Source of the DNA: Saturnia japonica
Lineage: Eukaryota; Arthropoda; Insecta; Lepidoptera; Saturniidae
Assembly: GCA_033032175.1 (NCBI GenBank)
Contig: CM065304.1
Location: 15,004,001-15,068,000 of the forward strand
Reading direction: 5' to 3'
DNA: 64,000 bases
Part shown: in pieces, positions 43,001-55,000 of the stretch
How the letters are laid out: each line of letters opens with the position of its first letter
Numbering within the stretch: position 1 is the stretch's first letter
Program-made: the position numbers and the translations under genes
The notes under the pieces: model-generated
Databases searched by the model: none
What the model saw: the letters and a program-made list of their open reading frames with translations, nothing else
Told to the model about the DNA's origin: nothing

Positions 43001-46000
43001 TTAAATTATTGGTCGCATTAAATTCTATCTGGCCCAGAAATAATGTTTATATTATGTTTGTTTTTACTCAGACCACATGGTTAATCACAAAACTAAATAT
43101 AATAAATATTTATATAAAAAATAATATAAAATAATATAATATAAAAAAGTATAATTAAATCAAATTTCAATTTTTTACAATTTCTTATTTGTCTTTGTTT
43201 GCTAGAATAATAGAAGTGTCAAATTGGAAATGATGTGTGTGACGCGTGTACGTTTATGTGTGTGCTTGCATATTTGTATGTTCATAGTTAATATTGTTAT
43301 TCAGAACGAAGAGACAGAATGCGTACTGGAATTCTACGACCCAATCCTATGCAAGTGGGAGACACATTCATATTTCAACTTGCCAGTCGGAGAATCCAGG
43401 GAGACTCATATGTACATTGCACCACCAGGTAAATAATTAAATAAAAACACTAATTATTTTGTTATATATTGTTCTTGTTCACTTTATCTTAGTGAATTTA
43501 CCGAGTAATTGTCATGTAATTTATCACTTAAATTGAGAAAGAAATAGCGAAACCTGTATAAGCTCTGATAGAAAGAGAGGGCAAAGAGAGGTAGGGCACA
43601 GAGAAATTTCCTTGAGGATTTCTTTCTACTTCGGGCAGACCGACTGGTGGAGTACCTTCAACCTCCAGTAGATCGCAGCCAAATAACCTAGTGTTGTGTT
43701 CCTGCAGTGAGTACGGTTTCCAGAGCTCTTTGGTTCAAGGTTGGAAACGCGTTAGTGATACCTACTGCAGCCAAACTGAGGCGAATACCGCACGGCACGC
43801 GAGCCACGATATCGCACTTTTCGCTCGCTCGCGTAAGCTCACAAAGTGACGCAACTTACCGTGTTCTACCTTTTTCGATTATTTTATGATCTTCGAGACT
43901 TAGATTGTAATAAAAAAACTTTTTATCATTCGTAATAATTACATGTTGAAGAGCATTGCTTGCAATTACACTGATTACTAAAAAGCTTAGAATTCACACA
44001 GCGTCTCGCACAAAAATATCGCGTAATACTGTAATATAGCGTGTAGCGTAGATGAGAGATGATGAGATGAGATGAGCGAATCACCATTCAGCAACAGAAG
44101 TGCGTACGGTCACAGAGCGCATCTGTTGTTAATGTTATCGCACCTAGCCAATAGGGTGCGGGTCAATAGTATGAATACTAATTTACAATCACATCGACGA
44201 TGACGATCTGTCAGCGTACGTTAGTTGTCAAAGACAGCATTCACATCACTACGGTAAGAGTGTGTGAGGCGAGGCGTGCAAACAGCGGAGGTTGAATGCT
44301 TCTACTGTACACCTCAGGCCCCGACTGCATTCAACTCGCGAGCATACTATAAATGGATCTATTGTTTTTTTATGTTTATTTACTCTAATACTATAGATTT
44401 GTTAAATTGTATTTAGTTATCGCATTCTGTAGTATTGCTAACTTCGTTTTGAGCTTCAATCCGTTTCTTAATTCGTGGATACAAAACATTTGGGTATTTA
44501 TATCCGTTCCATTCTAGGACCTGTTAACCTTTGCGGGCAACACAGGATCAGTCGTTGTGGCTATGTTTGAATTCCCATGTCCAACAGTGTATGTCTTTCG
44601 GCTAAAATGATGAAGATGACGATTTCCGTTCATTGCGCAATTGTAGGGTCAATTTTATCAGTGTTTTAGCTAATATTAGTGTGTTGATTCTATTTTGTGC
44701 TTATACAGACGCTGTGTTTTCGTTGATGTGGCGTTTCCGCGCTTGCTACGAAGCAGAACTGGTGGAACCGCCTTTCGAGTTCAACATTGCAAAGTTTTTA
44801 CCGCGTGATGAACCTCTGGTATGTGAATTTCTTTTACCCAGTTGCTTTTACATGAACTTTTTCCTGAATGTATGCTTATAGTAATGTTAATACAGCACAG
44901 CCATATTAGCTTGTAAATGTTTTTACGTTTGTAATAATGCACGGTATAGTATACGTATAGGTAGTGTATACTGTACGATTGTAGTTAAGAGTGCGAGGCA
45001 CGTGTTAGCTACTAGCTAATGCAAACTGGGTTATTCCGGTTTTACTCACAGGGTGTATTGTACTTCTATAAACACAAAAACGTCTCCAAGCTGATTTACC
45101 TATTATTATAGTAATACTATAATACGCTAATGCTTCTATTATAACATATGTGTATAGTAAGAAATCCTTAATAGTTATCGACGTTGCCTATCGGAGACCT
45201 CCCCCTTTTTCTAGAGTTCTATCTGCAGTTATATTTCCGAATTTTAATTAAATATTGAAATATAACAAACATTCTGCTTTCAATTTATTCAAAGAAAATA
45301 TAATCGCTTGATTTAGGTATCCCCTTTCAAATGAAAAAAGAATCATCCGAATCGGTTCATAAACAAAGAAGATATGACAGAATATCCATAAAAAAAAAAT
45401 TAACATTCGAATAGATAATAAGCTTCTTCTTTTTTGAAGTCGTTTAAAAATAAAAGAATATATTATATAGTAGTTCTAAACAAATATGAAGTTAAGAAAA
45501 AGTTTACTCTACTTTTTGAATCCAGACTATTAGTACCCAATAATAATAATACATAGGAATTCATAATTCTGTTGTATGTTGTAAGGTGTAAGGGAATTTG
45601 AACACATTAGTAAATTTCTTTTATGATGTCAGATGATATACCCGGCACCCGGTCCTCCCGACGGTCCAAAGGATAGTTACTGCGTCACCGCTGAACAACT
45701 CGCCGGTATTTTACGTGTGGATTCGTACTTCGCACCTAGACTATTGCCACGTATGAGATTCGTCGTCCGGCTGGCTATATTCGAAGTGAATATACACAAT
45801 TCATTGCCAAATCTGTCAAGGTAATGTAGCCATTGTTTGTAGTCGAAAATCGGTTTAACTTTTTACAGACTAAAACAAATTGCAAATGATATAGGCAGAT
45901 GGTAACACATTTTTTTAAATTAATTTCTGTCCTTTATAACAAAGAGGTATGCTTATAGTAAGTTATACCATTGTAGTGAATTGTGTTTAAATTATCTTTC

Positions 46001-49000
46001 TATGTACAACAAAAACGGTGAGATAGTGTTTTAAATATTAATGAACCTGTCCACACATATTTGTAAATATGTTAGCAATATCTTTAACAAGGGTTATAAT
46101 GACCGTTTAATTAGGCTAATTTCCTGTAATTGTGTTTAGTAAACAATGATGGCTCACTGGTCTAGTTTACAGACATCGTGCCAATCGACGTGAGTTCGAA
46201 ACCCTGTAATTAGCCTAAATTTTCGGTGAATAAATGTATTATATAATGGGCATTTTCTAAAGCCCGCCTGGCTAGATTAGTTGAAAATCTGTCGCCAAGC
46301 ACTTATAGGTGTCTTTTCCGGTAGCTGCACTTGAGAGCCAGTTTTCTCACTAAGCTTAGCGTATTGCCAACTTGGGCCACATCGTCACTTAACTAAGATT
46401 GTGTCCAAACGCTAAACCTATAGAGAATTGTTAACTAATACTTCTTTTTTTTTAGTCAAACGACAGCATTAGAGGGTTACTACGTGTCACGTCCGTTGAT
46501 GCGAAGTCATCGCGTGCTGTGTATCACTGCTCGCGATAACACCGTACGAGCGCAGATGGGCTCACCCGCAGGCGCACTGGTCCTTATAGACTCCAGAATA
46601 TCGTAAATATACCAAAAACTTAGTATATTATATAACTAGCAAACCGACCCGTAATACGTACATACCTAGACAAAAAATTTATCAATATAGACACGGTTTT
46701 TCAAAATTTTGGTTGACAAACAGACAAAGGATTCTTGTAATAGTAATTATAATATTTTACATAGAAAGTGTACTATCTTGCCGGTACATGACAAGGTATC
46801 TTATTTAATAGCAGTTGCAAAATTTTCTTCTTTGTCTAGATATGCTATCCCAAGGGTATATAATAAAAATATTAACTTAAGACCAACCACTATAAATAAT
46901 TTCTTAGAGCCCAGTCAGTGCAAGTAATTTTTACGGAGAAAGGACTACTGAGTAGTTATTATCGAGAATACATAATAATAAAATTTTGAAAACAGAAGAC
47001 TATGAAAATGTAAATACATTTAAGAGGAAAATAAAGACCATCATACTAGACATCATTTTGAAATAAATATTGAATATAATAATGCTATTTTGGAGCCAAA
47101 CCTTGTTATTTAGTTTCTTTTTCTTTAATAACTCCAAATATAATAGGTCGGGGAAAAAGTTTCTTCTCATTTTTATATGAAAACCAAAGACATTTTATTT
47201 TCATTTATTTACAATATGTATATGCCGTTTTGTTCGATGACTTTCTGCCCTATGTAGGGTAGAGACATATTCTCGTTGGTATAGAAACTTTGGGACTTCT
47301 GATCAAAAAAATGCGACCAATAGTTTTGGCAATCCTCTCTTGATGTTAACCTTACAGAACCTAAAGAATTCTGAAGAGATTGAAACAGGTGAAAATCTGA
47401 AGGTTTCAAGGTCAGGGCTATATGGTGGATGCACTGACGCCTCCCAACCAAACTCTCTTAATTTTTTCTGAGTGGCTAAAGATGTGTGTGGTCTAGCGTT
47501 ATCGTGATGAAAGACCACACCCTTCCTGTTGATCAATTCAGGCCGCTTTCTCTCAACTGCTTCCTTTAATCTCATCTGTTGTTGGCAGTAGAGATCCGAA
47601 TCGATGGTTTTGCCGGGCGGTAAAAGCTCATAATGAACAATGCCCTGCCAGTCCCACCATACACACAGCATCACCTTATTTCGAGTTAGCCCAGGGTGGC
47701 CGACTTTAGACCACGAGCTTTTTCGCTCGTTCTTGTCGTACATGATCCACTTTTCATCGCCAGAATATCAATCTATTTAAAAACGGCTCGGTTTCATTAC
47801 GTCTCAATAATTAATCGCAGTGAGCTCGTGTGGCACCCAAATATCTAGCTTTTTGGTATAACCCGGTTTCTTCAAACGAATTAAAACTGTTTTGTGGTCA
47901 ATTACCAATTTTTCTGCTAGATCGTAATTACTGATATGCCGATCTTGCTCCAATATATAATATATTTTTTTGTATTTTGGAAAATAATTTTGAAAAAAGC
48001 AACCAAAACTTTTCGGTTTAAATAAATTTTATTACTGAAAAGTATAATACATAGTTCACTTAATGAGAATTACATAAATATTTGTTACAATTCATAAATT
48101 TTAAAAACATCCAGTGAGTTAAAAAAAAGAAAATAATTTCAGATGGATTGATTACCAAAATCTAACATTAATAACGTAAGAAAACTAAGAAAACAGAGAA
48201 AACATTATATATAGGTAACTTAAAATAAAATATTTCTTTAATCTTGCTTTTATATCCTATAAAATACTTCTTATTATGCTTTAAATGTATAACATTTTTG
48301 CCTCATTGACAAATCTTATCGAAGTTCCTATTGCAAGTCTCCTATTGCACTACCGATAATAATAATTTTTTTCCACATTACCGCCGGTTAGCTGTAAGAA
48401 AATGATTTATAGCATTAAGCTAGCCAGTGTACAAACTAAAAGTGCAATAAAGTATTTATTCATTCATTATCTAAATTCTGATTAAAATGAACTACAGTCA
48501 ATGGATATTAATGGTAAATATGTAAATTTAAAAGTATTAAAAAACTTAGCTTTTACTAAATAGTTGCGAAACTTTAAATTTTTATATTGAATTTCTTGTC
48601 TCTTGTATAATATCAGTTAATATGTAAAACGAGCTTTTTTGGGTATTCCTAATAGTTTTTGATTAATTCTGTTATGATTTTGATTAAAATTAATTTCAAT
48701 GAAATTAAATTTAAATGCTTATTAATAAAAAGCGCACGGGTTTTTCCTCGGTATTTCATTGCTCTCTCAAAAACCTTTCATTAACAGGAAACTAAGTAAT
48801 ACCGCCACGTCAGACCTTTTGCTGAATGATATACTAAGAATAAGTTTACGCGCCCAAAAACCTGTAGGAACAACGTTATTAGGTTAAATTCACAGAGTAT
48901 TGCAAACTATCTATTGATCAAAAGTAGTGATTGTGAGGCAAGGCTAAGCGTGAGTACCGCGCTTTGTCTCAGGAATCCAAAAAAATACACATCACGATAC

Positions 49001-52000
49001 ATGGTTAAATCTCATTTAACACGGAGAGTGTTCCGAGGAATTGTTTGGATTGATCCCGGCTGCTGAATTTCACCATCGGATATCGCGACAGAATCGTAAA
49101 TTCCATCCATACCACCTCGATGTTCAACGTTCCACAACAGTACGTTTCTTAAGGCACTTTCTGCCTCGAACAACCACTCTGTGGAACCAGCTGTCGCCTG
49201 AGGTCTTTCCGAGCCGTTTTGCTTTTCGGCTCACTCAAATCTAATTGTTGCCGATATGAGTATATATTAAATCTATGGTAAAAACATATTCCCCCATTCA
49301 TGATTGTTTAATATGTATATAAAAATAGATTTTCATTGAAAACTCTTGTGAACATAGTAATCTCGCAGCCGGATCTCGTACTATGGTTGTTGATGTTTTA
49401 AATGTTTGTCTCTGGTCAAAATTATAAATTTAAAATATTCCTTGTCATTTTAGAACAATCCTTTTTTATGTTATGACTATTATACACCTATATAGAAAGC
49501 ATATAAATATCTTATAAATGAATTTTTGTGTCAGCCAAATGTATGTATTAATGCCCAGGAGCGATGTACTAGAATGTACGACTGGTGCAATGGAATCGTT
49601 CGTCGATAAATTTCGGACTCACGTGGCATTATCCTTCCCTGAGAGTGTGTTGAAGAAAGTTCGCGGTCGCGTTTGTATGAGGAAGATACGCATTGCGATC
49701 CACGTGCCCCGACTGCGAATCTTACACTCTCTTACGATGGACTGGACGGCTGTAGTAGATCAGGTCAGTAAACTACTTTTCATTATTTTTGTTTTATCTA
49801 TGTATTTGACCTTTCCATGAAAATAATTATTTTAAATATGTACTTAAACTTATCATGCTTCTTTATTGGGACGGTGGCTTTATAATATCTTTAGAGTAAG
49901 TAATGTAACAAAACAGACCATTTAAATACGTTATTTTTATTCAATTACACTAAACAGACATAAGCGTTACTATTCACTGGAAAATAACGGTTTATAAAAA
50001 TAAAGTTATTAAATGAATTTAGCTTTTCATAAAGGATTGCAAAACTGAAAATTTTTGTATGCCTTCACGCCTGTATTCCCCAAAGGGGTTAGAGGTGTAC
50101 TAATGTACACCCACAGTTCGCCGAGTATGTTTTTAGGTCCTATATAATAGGGGGCGAGCTTATTGCTATTGATCGAATACAAAACCAAACTCCGAGCAGC
50201 TACTCATAATTACATAATAAAAAATCCAATAACACTTTGCTCAAGCTGGGGATCGAACCCAGGACCTCGAGCATAACAGTCATTCTATATGTCTTTTAGA
50301 GAATATCGCTATGATTGTTAAACTTAAATAACGATAAACATTTAAAATGATTTTAGTTGGGTATTATCAGAGCTTATAAGGGTCAAATACCGTAGGGTGA
50401 GATAGAGATGAGGTGAGGTTTTTATTTAGTTTCTGTTTTTCATTCACTAAATATACTACATATGCCATATACCTCAATTGTTGTTATAGTTTATTTTTGT
50501 TCTTTCATTCCCACAGTTTGATACCCCTCACTTAATTTAAAGCATAATTGTATTATTCATTATATTTAACTCTAAAAATCCAATTTCCAAATCTAATTCC
50601 AATTTAAGTTATGCTACATCTCTACATGTCATGTAAGCGTTGTTATGATGAACCAAGTATTAATAGTAGTGTAGCATCGTCACTTAATTATTTGAGGTCA
50701 AACACTTTTTTTTCTGACTTACTATACTGTTAGCCTGAGGGGCCCTAAAACTAGAGCCTATATCGGCATTTACAGCTCACCGTGGGCTTTGGGGCGAGCG
50801 CTTAAAGCATTCGGCCGCAAAAGGCACTCAGCCGCAAAAGGCGTTTAGCCGCAAAACGATCTTTAGGCCTGTTGTTGCCGGCTTAGTGCGTCAATAGTGA
50901 GAGTTAATAGAACGGTTTCAATATTTATTTATTTATTTATTGTCACATCCAACGACACATTCACAGAATATTACAATAACAAATACACCACAAGTTAAGG
51001 ACTGTGTTAAGTATCTTTACAGATATGCACATCTTATTAAATTAAGCCGTAGTACAACTCCAACAAATACAAATACATTACAAACATGAAGAAAGGTACA
51101 CAATGATTGCCAAATGATTCATACAACTTTGAGCGAAAATTACAGAAAGAGCAATTGAAAACGTCAATATCGACATTATTTTTATTAACATCGCTATACA
51201 AATCCTTAAGGCGATTCAAAGGTGAACAGATATTCGTTCTGAAATACGTTTTAGAAAAGGTTTTTTGAATAGGAAATCTTGGTATCTTCCTAGGAACATT
51301 TAGATTTAATTCTTGTAATACTTCAGGGACTAAAATAACTCCGTTAACAAGCTTATGTAAAAGAATAAGTTCGAAGATCCTACGTCTATTTTGCAGCGAT
51401 ATAAGATTAATATAAATATCCAACAAACCTATAAAGTAAATATTTAAAAAAAATGAACCAACTTTCTGTGTAATTTTCGAAGTAATACTGAAATAAGAAC
51501 TTCAAAGTGAATTGTCTCAATATGACGAATCAACTCTTCGTTCGACAAAATGTTGTCCTGGATCCGTTCCAAATATTATATATTTATATCTGATTATTAC
51601 AGTATATCCGGGAATCATCATCAGCTAACAACGCAGAGATAACATCCCCGAAAAATATATGTAAACGAGAAGTGGCTGCTGAAACCGCCACCGCACTCGA
51701 AGGCAGGATTTCCCTCTGGGTACACAACAGTACAGCATCAACACTGCGCCTTGGACAGGAAGGCACTGATGAAGTTCTGCCTCTAGCTTCTGGAGCTAGA
51801 GTTGCTTATCGGTAAATATAATATACATATATACATACCATAACGCCTGTATCCCTGAAGGGTTAGGCAGATGTGTACTAATGTATAGGTACCCACAATT
51901 CGCCATGTATGTTTTTAGTTCCCATGCAATAGGGGGCGAGCCTATTGCCATTAACGGGGCGCAAATGCCAAACACCGAACTGCTACTGAGAATTTCATAG

Positions 52001-55000
52001 AAAAAAAAGTGTTATAATATACTAGCAACTTCTTACACGTTATCTATATAAATAAAAATGAGTTTCTGTTCTTTAATAAGCGCATCATTTCAGAACGGCG
52101 GGGCCGATTTGGCTACTTTTTGATTTAAAATATTCCTAAAATTCCGAATTAGGTTTTTATGGCAAGAAAAGTTTCACGGCAAGGTTTCAAATTCGTGAAA
52201 ATTTGTAATGATCTCAAGATCATAACTGAAGTTTAAAAGGATGGATGGATATGCGTAATTATTTTTCTATTTTGTTCATGTTCATGGAAAAGTTATCAAT
52301 CAGGATCATCATACTGACGCGGCCTTAATGTCGATATTGATACACATATCGGTGATTGCATATCGCTCAACAAATACGCATTAAGTAAAAATTTGTATAC
52401 TATTAGCTGTGCCCGCGACTTCGTCCGCGTAGTATAGTATATATTTCCTGTATGAAAAACAGCAACTAATTAAAAACCTACCATCACCTCAGTTTCACTT
52501 TACGGCATTTGACCGATATATTCTTTGAAAATACCCAACGAAAATCGTTTTAAATGTTAACCGGCCTTTACGGAAAGCTAATTTTATTTAATAACTTTAT
52601 TTTTATAAGTCGTTAATATCCAATGAATAATAATGCTTTATAATATTTCTCTTAGATTGTTGTTGTTGTAAATAAATCATTAGATCTCTATAAATATAAT
52701 ATATTAGATAAATTGAAATAATCTATAAATAACTATCACGAGTTACGTGAAAATGTTGTTTTACTGTTGTTGAAACTACAAAAAAAAAGATTTTTGTCGT
52801 TATATGACTTTGGAGTTTGCTCATTTTACAAACGTAAGATCCTAAGGTAGCTATGATCACACAAATTAGTAGTTATTGTCTTAAAAAGACAATGATATTT
52901 GTTAAGAATATACTACACATATATAATAATAAAATAAAAATTTGTTAAAGATGGCAGAATCCTGCAGCTAAAAGGAGGCTCCGGCTTGCGCTCGCCGGGC
53001 CAATGACCGATTGGCACTGGTCTAGAAGTAAATATTCATTATTTTTTGTCGTTATCTATAATAGTCCAAGAGCGCAGAGCTCCCAGGCATAATTTATTTT
53101 CTGAAAGATAAAATGTGGGGTCTCAATTAGTGTTCATATGTATATTAAATGCCCAGCATACCTGTTAAGTTGGTTAGATGGCTGATTTACAGGTACTAGG
53201 TGAGAAAGGTATCTAAAAATAGGATCAACTTATTTTAAATTCTGATGGCTGATTTTTATATATAATCCATAAAATACTGTTACAAAATAATAATGAACAC
53301 TGCCGGACGCTTTCCGCCTGCCATAATAAAGCTTCCAAAAAATAACTTAACTTACATTCTGATACGTGACTTTTATATATGTTACTTAGGGGACTGTTTA
53401 ATATATTACTTTATTTGTCGTATAATTCTTTTAGGCATACCATTCATAACTGGTGGTTCTCGCGTCCGATTGGAAGATGCAGAAAACCAGAATAGCGATA
53501 GACCGGTTCCCGGCTCTGGTGTGTTTATTCACGCGAAAGTCATAGATACAGGAGCCCAGAGAAACCTCCACCTGTCCGGCAGGCTAGTGCTGACCAATAT
53601 GCTGCATCTTGATTTGTTATATAAGGTCAGCTGTGCGCATATTCTTATGAATATTTTTAAATCGATATAAGCTATCACAATTGTCTTAAGTCTTAGCTGT
53701 AAATCTGAAAACTGAGGTATGTGCGATCCAGAAACCAAGTTTCGGGCTTATTACATACCCAAAGTTCTCTAAATATTAGTAATAGCAGAATAATTATGAC
53801 TTGCAAAAATTATAATCTATGACAGTCGTAAAAATGATGACAAGTCAAAAGAAAAAATGTTGTTTTTGCAGAGACATTCTGTTGTGGTATGCTATAAAAT
53901 AGTCTTACTGTTTTTTGTATTGTTCTTGGTTTATGGATTTATGAAATTGTGGGGTGGTTTTGTGTCGAATAAAGATTGCAAAGGGCGTGGCTTTGAGAAT
54001 ATGTACGAATGTCCAACAAGTGTCATAAGCTATCTAATAACCAGGTATGCTGCAAAGATTCCAAAATATTTGCCACGAGTAAATTTAAAAATATCTTTAT
54101 TATATTAATAAAGAAGTAGTTTTAACCGAAAAAAAAATATTTTGGTAACTTCCCGATTAATATTACAGTAGGGTTACAGAGTGTAGACAATGACTGAGCT
54201 GTGTTTTGCAGGTTCGAGCTCGTTGCGCTGATTCAGACCAGTGGCAGACTATAGCCACCGGCCAACTCCCGTCCGAGACGGTTGGAAGGAGCATTCTCTG
54301 CGGGGCGGATTGCCATCTGGTGCTGAAGTAAGAGAACGTGTTTCTTGATTTAGACAGTCTATACTCTAATAAGAATTAATTTATATTTTATACTCGACTA
54401 ATTAGTAGCGATGTTAATAGTGTTTCAATTTTAGGTTGAAATTTGTGGCGTGTGACACCCGCTGGTCGGGTGACATTCCGCTTAGAGAGTGTCCTAAGGA
54501 GAACGTGCCGTGGTTGATAAAAGGTAAAAATTGATTTTATCAATGCATAGTACAAAAGAAAGTCTGTTTGTCCGCTTACTTAGTCTAAACCACGCAACGG
54601 ATGTTTATACGGTTTTCACTGTCATTTAGATAATTGTTTTTTATCGAAGATTTTTAAATACAATACATTCCAATTAAGTTTTTGTATAGTAAAGAAAATC
54701 CATTTTTTTGTAATGAATTCGTCAATAAATCTATTTTCAGGCGCTTATATGGCCTACGCTGGCTAAATCTTAAGATATACATCAAAATAATGTACTAAAG
54801 AATTGTAGTTCTTCAAAAAATTTAGAGAAAAACCGTGATTGCATATGACAGACTCACAATAAACATTTTAACTTTAACATAATAATTGAAAATATTCGGT
54901 TATTTGCAAAGCTATTTTTTCCAATTCAGTATTAATCTTTATCCATATAAATATGTTAGTTAACTTGGGAATTCAATGTAGATTAAAAAATTTCCTATAC

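Noticed and set aside
46603..46607. Stop codon TAA as the end of the host gene
   Set aside because: A gtaaat donor lies at the same place and joins exon 34 in phase; coding exons of the same style follow.
53435..53520. In-frame TAG when exon 35 is joined directly to exon 37
   Set aside because: A 77-nt exon at 52951-53027 fits between them and restores the frame, so this is not a broken gene.
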